From positions 1 through 13,239 of the forward strand of contig CATPBF010000083.1 in the NCBI GenBank assembly GCA_955652585.1: DNA of 13,239 nucleotides. Direction: 5' to 3'. The notes under the pieces are model-generated. The model made no database searches. It was given only the letters and a program-made list of their open reading frames with translations, and was not told where the DNA came from. Of this stretch, positions 7,423-13,239 are shown one piece after another (the stretch's first letter is position 1; each line of letters begins with the position of its first letter). This stretch comes from Candidatus Dormiibacterota bacterium (GTDB taxonomy: Bacteria; Chloroflexota; Dormibacteria; Dormibacterales; Dormibacteraceae). Both the position numbers and the translations under genes were made by a program.

Positions 7423-9215
7423 AGAAGGCGCCCCGCGTACGCCTGCTCGACACGACCTTCCGCGACGCCCAGCAATCGCTGCTGGGCGGCAACCTGCGCG
7501 GGGATGAGATCGTTCCTGTCGCGGGCAAGATGGACGCCATCGGGTTCGCCGCGATGGAGGCGTTCGGTGGCGCCACCTTCGAAACGCAGGTGAGGCGGCG
7601 CGAAGATCCGTGGGCCTACCTCCGCAAGCTGAACAAGGCCACGCCGAACACGCCGATACAGGCGCTGATCCGCGGCCAGAACCTGGTTGCCAATCGAAAC
7701 TTTGCCGATGACGCCGTCGAGCTTTTCATCAAGCACACGGCGAAGAACGGCATCGATGTGTTCCGTGTGTTCGACCCTCTCAACGACCTTCGCAACATGG
7801 AAGCGGCGATCGGAGCGGCTCTGAAAGCCAAGAAGCGGGTCCAGGGCGCGCTGAGCTACGCCGTCTCCCCCGCCCACAGCGTCGAGCTCTGGTGCTCGCT
7901 GGCCAAAGGACTGGTCGACATGGGCGTCCACGACATCGTCATCAAAGACACATCAGGGCTGCTCAGCCCGCAGGCGACTTGGGAGCTGGTCACGGCACTG
8001 AAGCAGACGGTCAAGGTTCCGATCAACGTCCACTCGCACTGCTCGAGCGGAATGGCGCCGATGGCGTACATGGCCGCGGTCGAAGCAGGCGCGGACATGC
8101 TCGACGTTGCCATGTCCCCGCTGGCATGGGGCAACTCACAGCCGGCGGCCGAGAGCGTCATCGCGGCGCTGCAGGGTGGCGAATATGACACGGGGTTGGA
8201 TCTCGACAAGCTGTGGGACGTCCAGCACGACGTCGAGTCGCTGAAGCGGGAGCACATCGCGGAACTCAGTCCCGTGGCGGACCGCGTCGATGCCAGCATC
8301 CTCCGCTACCACCTACCCGGCGCCACGCTGGAGGACATCCACCATCAGCTCGACGCCCATGGGGCGGCTGACCGCCTCGCCGAGGTTTTGGAAGAGGTCA
8401 GCCGAGTCCGGCTTGAGCTCGGCTACCCGCCGCTGGTGGCGCCGATCCGGCAGATGATCGCGACGCAGGCCGTTTACAACATCATCGGCGGCGAGCGCTA
8501 CGCGACCGTGACCCAGGAGCTCAAGGACTACCTGCAAGGGCTGTACGGACGGCCGCCGGTGCCCGCCGACCCAGAGCTTCGCCGCCTGGTCCTCGGCCGC
8601 GAAGAGCCGATCACGATCCGTCCCGCCGACCTGCTCGAACCGCAGGTCGAAGCGGCGCGTCAGCAGCTCAGGAAAATGAACCTGGATACAAGCGACGATT
8701 CAGTGCTCATCCAGCTCCTGTTTCCCAATCTCGCGATCGATTACTTGCGCGCCCCCGAACCGGTGGCCAGCGAAAGACCTCGGCCCGCCGCAGTGAGCAC
8801 GGCGGCCCCCGCCCCCGCGCCTGAGCCTGCGCCCGCGGCGGCGTCCGCACCATCCACGCCCGTCATGGCCGAGTTCGACGTCGAGGTCGACGGCGAGGTG
8901 TTCAAGGTTCGGGTCAGCGGCGCCGGCATGACCGTCATGCCACGCGCGGGACCGGCCGCAGGCGCTGCACCGGCGTCGAGTCCCGCGCCGCCCAGAACCG
9001 GCGAGGGCACCGTGATCGCGCCGATGCAGGGACTCATAGTCAAGATCCCGGTCAAGCAGGGTGATGCCGTCAAGCTCGGCGACGTGGTCGCGGTGCTGGA
9101 GGCGATGAAGATGCAGAACGACATCGTCACCACCGTCGCCGGCGTAGTGCGCGAGGTCTACGTCAAGGAGGGCGAGGTCGTGAGTCCTTCGCAGCCCTTG
9201 CTCGCCGTCGGATGA
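7419..9215 (+). CDS. pycB: Pyruvate carboxylase subunit B (carboxyltransferase plus biotinyl domain; OadA/PycB family)
   Basis: A 598-residue protein that would transfer CO2 from carboxybiotin to pyruvate, giving oxaloacetate. The DRE-TIM carboxyltransferase domain starts at once: L-L-D-T-T-F-R-D-A-Q-Q-S-L (9-21), then V-I-K-D-T-S-G-L-L (metal-ligand lysine), H-S-H-C-S-S-G-M (metal-ligand histidines) and P-L-A-W-G-N-S-Q-P. The PYC/OADA domain follows, with G-E-R-Y-A-T-V-T-Q-E and L-Q-G-L-Y-G-R-P-P. An Ala/Pro-rich linker (about 450-475, and again near 510-525) leads to the biotinyl domain with E-A-M-K-M-Q-N, biotinylated at Lys564 (codon 9108-9110). The GTG at 7419 overlaps the purE stop and sits eight codons before L-L-D-T-T-F, so longer in-frame starts inside purE are unlikely. 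The pycA gene follows directly and no oadB/oadG membrane subunits are seen, which favours a soluble pyruvate carboxylase. Methylmalonyl-CoA transcarboxylase 5S is the main alternative. Confidence 0.9.
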   Translation: MKKAPRVRLLDTTFRDAQQSLLGGNLRGDEIVPVAGKMDAIGFAAMEAFGGATFETQVRRREDPWAYLRKLNKATPNTPIQALIRGQNLVANRNFADDAVELFIKHTAKNGIDVFRVFDPLNDLRNMEAAIGAALKAKKRVQGALSYAVSPAHSVELWCSLAKGLVDMGVHDIVIKDTSGLLSPQATWELVTALKQTVKVPINVHSHCSSGMAPMAYMAAVEAGADMLDVAMSPLAWGNSQPAAESVIAALQGGEYDTGLDLDKLWDVQHDVESLKREHIAELSPVADRVDASILRYHLPGATLEDIHHQLDAHGAADRLAEVLEEVSRVRLELGYPPLVAPIRQMIATQAVYNIIGGERYATVTQELKDYLQGLYGRPPVPADPELRRLVLGREEPITIRPADLLEPQVEAARQQLRKMNLDTSDDSVLIQLLFPNLAIDYLRAPEPVASERPRPAAVSTAAPAPAPEPAPAAASAPSTPVMAEFDVEVDGEVFKVRVSGAGMTVMPRAGPAAGAAPASSPAPPRTGEGTVIAPMQGLIVKIPVKQGDAVKLGDVVAVLEAMKMQNDIVTTVAGVVREVYVKEGEVVSPSQPLLAVG

Positions 9216-10669
9216 AGAAGAAGCTCTTTACGAAGATCCTGGTTGCCAACCGAGGCGAGATCGCGATTCGTGTCATGCGCGCGTGCCGCGAGCTCGGCAT
9301 CGCGACGGCTGCCGTGTACTCCGATGCGGATCGAAATGCGATCCACGTGCGCTACGCCGACGAGGCGCATCACATTGGCGGCGCGGCTCCATCCGAGTCG
9401 TACCTCCAGCTCGATCGCATCGTCAAGGTCGCCCACGATTGCGGCGCCGAGGCCATCCATCCCGGCTACGGTTTCCTGTCCGAGAAGGCCGCGTTTCCAG
9501 ACGCTTGCGAGGCCGCCGGGATCAAGTTCATCGGGCCGCCCGGGTCGGCCATGCGGGCACTGAGCTCCAAGCTGGCCGCGCGCAAGCTCGCGCTCGAGAA
9601 CGGCGTCCCGGTCACCCCGGGAAGCGGTGCGATCTCCAATCATGCGGAGGCAGTCGCAGCGGCCAAGGAGATCGGCCTACCTGTTTTGGTCAAGCCCTCC
9701 GGTGGCGGCGGCGGCATAGGCATGAAAGTGGTCGAGTCGGAGGGCGAACTGGAGGCGGCCATCGAAAGCAGCGCGCAAGCGGCGCGCTCAGCGTTTGGCG
9801 ATCCGACCATCTACATCGAGCGATACGTGCGCAAGCCTCGCCACATAGAGATCCAGGTCATCTGCGACGGCGAGGGCAACGCGGTCCACCTGGGCGAGCG
9901 CGAGTGTTCGATCCAGCGGCGCCACCAGAAGATCATGGAAGAGACTCCCTCGCCGGCAGTCACACCTGAGATCCGCTCCGCGATGGGCGAGGCGGCGCTG
10001 AGAGCAGCCCGGGCCGCGGGCTACGTCAATGCCGGAACAGTGGAGTTCATCTTCAGCGACGGTGATTTCTACTTTCTCGAGGTCAACGCGAGGCTTCAGG
10101 TCGAGCATCCCATCACCGAGGCCGTCACCGGCATCGATCTGGTCAAAGAGCAGATCCGAGTCGCAGCCGGACTCCCGCTGAGCTTCACCCAGCAGGAGGT
10201 GTCCTGGACCGGGCACGCGATCGAGATGCGCATCAACGCCGAGGATCCCGTGCGCAAGTTCATGCCCAACCCCAAGCGGATCGCGCGCTGGGTCGCGCCC
10301 GCCGGACCAGGCGTCCGTGTCGACTCGGGATTCGGACCTGGTTCAGACGTACCGCCGAACTACGACTCGCTTCTCGCCAAGCTAATCGTCCACGGCTCGG
10401 ATCGCGCGGAGGCGATCGCCCGCGCGGGTCGGGCCTTGCGCGAGTTCGTCGTCGTCGGGCCGGCGACCACGATCAGCTATCACCGGGCCATCCTCGACAG
10501 TCCCGACTTTCGCTCTGGCAACTTGAGCACGCGCTTCATCGACGATCACCCCGAGCTGGTGGAGAAGGCCAGGCAGCTCGCCGGTGATGTGTCGCCTTTC
10601 GACTACGGCCCCGATCCTCGTCACATTGCGGCCGCTGCGGCTGCCGTGGCCGCGGTTGTGAGTCGATGA
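9212..10669 (+). CDS. pycA: Biotin carboxylase subunit of pyruvate carboxylase (PycA; AccC-like)
   Basis: A 485-residue ATP-grasp biotin carboxylase, which carboxylates the biotin on the partner subunit using ATP and bicarbonate. The N-terminal domain has I-L-V-A-N-R-G-E-I-A-I-R (9-20) and H-P-G-Y-G-F-L-S-E (83-91). The ATP-binding loop is K-P-S-G-G-G-G-G-I-G-M (161-171), where E. coli AccC has Arg rather than Ile before the last Gly. G-E-R-E-C-S-I-Q-R-R-H-Q-K (228-240) and E-V-N-A-R-L-Q-V-E-H-P-I-T-E (290-303, Arg294) follow, then the C-terminal M-R-I-N-A-E-D-P. The last roughly 15 residues are an Ala/Val-rich tail. ATG at 9212 overlaps the pycB TGA by 4 bp (ATGA), so the pair is translationally coupled. 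AccC of a fatty acid acetyl-CoA carboxylase is the chief alternative, but the pycB neighbour favours PycA. Confidence 0.92.
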   Translation: MKKKLFTKILVANRGEIAIRVMRACRELGIATAAVYSDADRNAIHVRYADEAHHIGGAAPSESYLQLDRIVKVAHDCGAEAIHPGYGFLSEKAAFPDACEAAGIKFIGPPGSAMRALSSKLAARKLALENGVPVTPGSGAISNHAEAVAAAKEIGLPVLVKPSGGGGGIGMKVVESEGELEAAIESSAQAARSAFGDPTIYIERYVRKPRHIEIQVICDGEGNAVHLGERECSIQRRHQKIMEETPSPAVTPEIRSAMGEAALRAARAAGYVNAGTVEFIFSDGDFYFLEVNARLQVEHPITEAVTGIDLVKEQIRVAAGLPLSFTQQEVSWTGHAIEMRINAEDPVRKFMPNPKRIARWVAPAGPGVRVDSGFGPGSDVPPNYDSLLAKLIVHGSDRAEAIARAGRALREFVVVGPATTISYHRAILDSPDFRSGNLSTRFIDDHPELVEKARQLAGDVSPFDYGPDPRHIAAAAAAVAAVVSR

Positions 10670-10847
10670 CCACGCCGCCGAGGTCAGCGGATCTTCGGCG
10701 CCCATGCGGCCCATCTGCATCGTCGCCTCCTGCGCTCCTCGCTTACGCATCCACGAATGCGTGCGCTGCGGTGCTCGTCGGCTCCTCCCATCTGGACCAC
10801 CTGTTCACCGAATCTCTCGCTGCCCCCAGCAGCGCGGCCATCGGAAG
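10670..10847. other. Intergenic region between pycA and the Nudix gene, with two short inverted repeats
   Basis: About 178 bp after the pycA stop. Inverted repeats are CGCCGA (10676-10681) with TCGGCG (10695-10700), 13-base loop, and ACGCAT (10745-10750) with ATGCGT (10757-10762), 6-base loop. Neither is followed by a T tract, so neither is a standard intrinsic terminator. A 61-codon frame starts at ATG 10666 overlapping the pycA stop, and an in-frame 48-codon upstream extension of the Nudix frame (ATG 10704) also crosses it. Neither looks like a protein: both are biased, and the latter is Arg/Cys/Pro-rich. Confidence 0.4.
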
Positions 10848-11411
10848 CTGAGCAACCTCACGCATCCCGCCGGCGGCCCGCCCTTTCAGGTGGTGCGAAC
10901 CAGGATCGCGGGTCGCTCCGGGCCGTTTGTGATCCGCGAGGACGTGATCACGTTTCCTGATGACGCCGAGGCTGTGTTCACCGTCGTCACCAACCCCGAC
11001 TCGGCATTTGTCGTCCCTTACTTCGACAACTTCGACACGATGCTCGTCCGCCAGTGGCGCCACGCGTGGGACGAGTCTTCGTGGGAGGTGCCGGCCGGGA
11101 CTTTCGACGAGGGCGAGGACGCGATGACGTGCGCGCGGCGCGAGCTGGCCGAGGAAACCGGCCTCATCGCCACTCGCTACACGTCGCTTGGGGTCGTGCA
11201 CGGCGCGGCGTTCCTCACCGGGCGCGCGCACATGTTTCTGGCCGAAGGGATCACCGCGTCAGACCGCAATCCGGAAACTTACGAGCAGGACATGGAGGTG
11301 CGGCGCCTTCCCTTCACGGAAGCGCTGCAGGCCGCCCTCGATGGCAACATCGCGCATTCGGGTTCGGTCACCGCTCTGGTGCGCGCGGCCCACGCGCTCA
11401 AGCAGCTCTAG
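10848..11411 (+). CDS. Nudix hydrolase, ADP-ribose pyrophosphatase-like (start uncertain)
   Basis: A Nudix-fold hydrolase of the ADP-ribose pyrophosphatase type. The Nudix box G-x5-E-x7-R-E-L-x-E-E-x-G-L is complete (G-T-F-D-E-G-E through R-R-E-L-A-E-E-T-G-L, residues 84-106 from the CTG). Preceding it is R-Q-W-R-H-A and W-E-V-P-A-G, as in NudF-like enzymes that split ADP-ribose or other nucleoside diphosphates linked to X. The substrate cannot be told from the sequence. The domain starts near F-Q-V-V-R-T-R-I; just before it, CTG at 10848 gives S-N-L-T-H-P-A-G-G-P-P, a plausible N-terminus and a normal length of 187 residues. Other in-frame choices are ATG 10704, GTG 10761 and GTG 10890 or 10893. 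ATG 10704 adds 48 Arg/Cys/Pro-rich residues with weaker GC3. No clear Shine-Dalgarno site precedes any of them. It ends 7 bp from the convergent gene at 11419. Confidence 0.85.
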   Translation: MSNLTHPAGGPPFQVVRTRIAGRSGPFVIREDVITFPDDAEAVFTVVTNPDSAFVVPYFDNFDTMLVRQWRHAWDESSWEVPAGTFDEGEDAMTCARRELAEETGLIATRYTSLGVVHGAAFLTGRAHMFLAEGITASDRNPETYEQDMEVRRLPFTEALQAALDGNIAHSGSVTALVRAAHALKQL

Positions 11412-11418
11412 CTGAACT
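11412..11418. other. Seven-base convergent junction
   Basis: The Nudix stop (TAG 11409-11411) and the minus-strand stop (TGA, read from 11421 to 11419) are only 7 bp apart. There is no room for a terminator between them, so the two transcripts are likely to overlap at their 3' ends. Confidence 0.7.
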
Positions 11419-13239
11419 TCAGCCGGTGGGAGGAGATGACGAGGGCCGAGCGCTAGGCGAAGCCTGTGGGCTGGGCAAAGGGCTCTGTTCACCGCGCTCG
11501 TTCGCCCCGCCGTGCGCATCGGCGGGCCCAGTGAACGTGAGGTCGTACTCGGCGGCGATATTGGTACCGCCCACATCCTGGACCGTCGACAGCACCACCA
11601 ACTTGTAGGTCGCGTGTGGCTTGAGATCCAGGCCGGTGATCGTGACCGTGCGGTTGGCGTAGACCGGGTTGCCGCCGACCTGCTTGCCCTTGCTGTCCAG
11701 GATGATGACGCCCGTCGTCACGCTCTCAGGCTTGAGGTCGCTGTCAAACGTGATCTTCACGGTGCTCGACGAAACCTCCACGCTGACGACCTCGGCGCCC
11801 TTGCCGAGTGTCAACAGGGGACCGGCTGTCGCCTGGTCGATGAGGAACTGCTGGCTGCCCTGGGTACGGACGAGGGTTAGGGTCTCCTCGTAGGTGCTGA
11901 CGTCCAGCTTGTCGTGGGACAGCACGATCCGGACCACGAACTGCGTGGTGTCAGGGTGGGCCCCCGTGACCGACTGGGTGAGCAGGTAGTATCGGGAGAA
12001 GCTCGGGTCGCCGGTCACCACCAGATTCAAGCCTCCGCCGGAGCTCGCATATGCCTTCCTGCCGTTGTCGTCGAGATAGGTGTTCGCCTTGACCGAGTCT
12101 GAGCTCTTGCGCGCCTGCATGAAGCTGTTCACGGCCGACGTGGCAGCGTCCAGGACGGAAGGCCTCGGCGGAGGCGCCGGTGCGGTGGCACCGAAGACGC
12201 CGCCACCGCGGAGGTAGATGAACGCGACCCCGTCAGGCGCCCAGACTGGGAAGTGGTAGGTGCCCTCCGCCAGCTTGGTCAGGCCCGTGCCATCGGGGCG
12301 CACCTCCCAGAGATCCGTGTCGCTGCCAAGGAGGATCTCGTCCTGGCTCGACCAGGTAGGTTCGCCTGCGGGCAGCGTCGCTGCGGTCCTGCCGCCGACG
12401 TCTGAGACGAGTACGCCCTGCGCGGTCGAGTACATGAGGCCGGTGCCATCCGGCGACCAGCCGAGGAGCTGCGCGCCCGCCAGGCCCAACACGATGCCCT
12501 TGCCGGTCGCGATGTCGAACACGTACAGAGACTGGTCTTGCGTATATGCGAGGTGCGCGCCATCAGGTGAGAAGGAGAGGATGTTGATCACGCTGGTGGT
12601 CGGGAGTGAGGTGAGCTTGAGCGGACCGTCGGTGCCTTTCGTATAGACGCCATCCACAGCGGTCCACACCACGCCGTCCTTCGTCCAGCCCACCCGGGTG
12701 GGGGCGGGGGTCGGAGAGATCTCCACCGTGATGCCGGCGGCGATGTTCAGGACCTCGATCTTGCCCTTGCGGATGTAGGCCAGGCTGTCACCCGCAGGTG
12801 CGATCGCTGCCGACGTCACGCCGTCCGGGACGAGTGTGGTGACGGTTCCGCCCGCGGCCGGCGCGGACACCAGCGCGCCGCCGGCGCTCACGAAAAACAT
12901 GATCGACGAGTCAGGCGCCCACTGAATGTTCGTGACGCCGGCCGGGACATTCACGAGCTGGTGCTGGTCCGGAAGCTGCGATCGCGGTGTCGGGCTGGGG
13001 ATGGGCGTGGGCGTTGGCGATGGGGAAGGCGCCGGGGGCTGGGTCACGAACGTGATGGTCTTCGGAGCCGTGAGCTTTTCGCCCGAGGCGGTCTTGGCGC
13101 CGGGCCCGATCGTCACCTGGTACTGGGTGTTGGGCGCCAGGTTTCCGCTGGAGGGCAGCACGGACAGCGTGTTCTCGTTCCACGAGTAGGCGACGGTGGT
13201 GGCGGGCGTGATCTGGACCGCGGCCTCGGTGGACGAGTG
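11419..13239 (-). CDS. Secreted/surface-type multidomain protein: Ig-like (Big_5), beta-propeller, NTF2-like and second Ig-like domains; 5' end outside window
   Basis: The frame is open from the right edge, giving 606 visible residues (the first on the edge is His1). Residues 1-66 look like a Big_5/SbsA-type Ig domain (Y-S-W-N-E-N-T-L-S, then L-A-P-N-T-Q-Y-Q-V-T-I and T-F-V-T). A Pro/Ser/Thr-rich linker follows (about 67-88), then a WD40/PD40-like propeller (about 96-350) with repeated W-A-P-D, F-S-P-D-G, W-S-P-D-G and W-A-P-D-G motifs. A Pro-rich break (354-361) leads to an NTF2-like stretch (about 365-475, inference). A second Ig-like domain spans about 480-570 (V-K-I-T-F-D-S-D-L-K-P-E-S). 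A Pro/Ser-rich tail ends the protein. No LPxTG or C-terminal helix is seen. Such domains sit outside the cell, often in surface or sensor proteins; the signal peptide or anchor would lie beyond the window. Function unknown. Confidence 0.8.
   Translation of the reverse strand, partial: HSSTEAAVQITPATTVAYSWNENTLSVLPSSGNLAPNTQYQVTIGPGAKTASGEKLTAPKTITFVTQPPAPSPSPTPTPIPSPTPRSQLPDQHQLVNVPAGVTNIQWAPDSSIMFFVSAGGALVSAPAAGGTVTTLVPDGVTSAAIAPAGDSLAYIRKGKIEVLNIAAGITVEISPTPAPTRVGWTKDGVVWTAVDGVYTKGTDGPLKLTSLPTTSVINILSFSPDGAHLAYTQDQSLYVFDIATGKGIVLGLAGAQLLGWSPDGTGLMYSTAQGVLVSDVGGRTAATLPAGEPTWSSQDEILLGSDTDLWEVRPDGTGLTKLAEGTYHFPVWAPDGVAFIYLRGGGVFGATAPAPPPRPSVLDAATSAVNSFMQARKSSDSVKANTYLDDNGRKAYASSGGGLNLVVTGDPSFSRYYLLTQSVTGAHPDTTQFVVRIVLSHDKLDVSTYEETLTLVRTQGSQQFLIDQATAGPLLTLGKGAEVVSVEVSSSTVKITFDSDLKPESVTTGVIILDSKGKQVGGNPVYANRTVTITGLDLKPHATYKLVVLSTVQDVGGTNIAAEYDLTFTGPADAHGGANERGEQSPLPSPQASPSARPSSSPPTG
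12976..13045 (-). repeat. Coding low-complexity Pro/Ser/Thr linker
   Basis: The minus strand encodes a P-x repeat (PAPSPSPTPTPIPSPTPRS), read as repeated CCN-ACN/AGC codons. It separates the first Ig-like domain from the propeller. Codons vary from unit to unit rather than being identical copies, so it is selected at protein level rather than being a recent slippage array. Confidence 0.6.

Noticed and set aside
10745..10762. Inverted repeat as an intrinsic terminator of the pyc operon
   Set aside because: A 6-bp stem with no T tract after it; a stem this short can arise by chance.
10666..10851. 61-codon frame starting in the pycA stop (ATGA)
   Set aside because: The overlap pattern is suggestive, but the product is Ala/Ser/Pro-rich, unlike any family I know, and is crossed by another frame. 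Kept only as part of the intergenic note.

Overview
This is a GC-rich bacterial window dominated by core metabolism. It is flanked on both sides by genes for secreted or surface-exposed proteins. High GC3, a GuaB3-type IMP dehydrogenase, a two-subunit (PycB/PycA) carboxylase, Tad-type pseudopilin genes and weak or absent Shine-Dalgarno sites at most starts fit a soil-type Chloroflexota/Dormibacterota or Actinomycetota-like genome. That assignment is inference; no marker here settles it.

Layout. Positions 1-2185 (minus strand) hold two Tad (Flp pilus) genes: a TadE-like pseudopilin and, joined to it by a 4-bp ATGA overlap, a large cysteine-rich TadG-like protein that runs off the left edge. 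Positions 2326-2748 (minus) hold a small DUF4332-type helix-hairpin-helix protein. A divergent intergenic region (2749-2844) with a perfect TATAAT opens the plus-strand metabolic block: guaB3 (2845-4059, probably starting at a CTG), guaA (4112-5653), purD (5693-6964), purE (6964-7422), pycB (7419-9215) and pycA (9212-10669). A Nudix hydrolase (about 10848-11411) follows. A convergent minus-strand gene (11419 to the right edge, 5' end missing) encodes a repeat protein with Ig-like and beta-propeller domains.

How it fits together. GuaB3 and GuaA together convert IMP to GMP. PurD and PurE act earlier, in de novo IMP synthesis. PycB and PycA make oxaloacetate, the precursor of the aspartate that purine synthesis consumes. 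purD, purE, pycB and pycA are chained by 1-bp or 4-bp overlaps, so they are probably one translationally coupled unit. purK, oadB and oadG are not in the window.

I see no defence system, CRISPR array, insertion sequence, tRNA or rRNA, and no clear case for a wholly new system. The points most worth a second look are the apparent non-AUG (CTG) starts of guaB3 and possibly the Nudix gene, the purine/pyruvate-carboxylase coupling, and the cysteine-rich TadG-like and Ig/propeller surface proteins.
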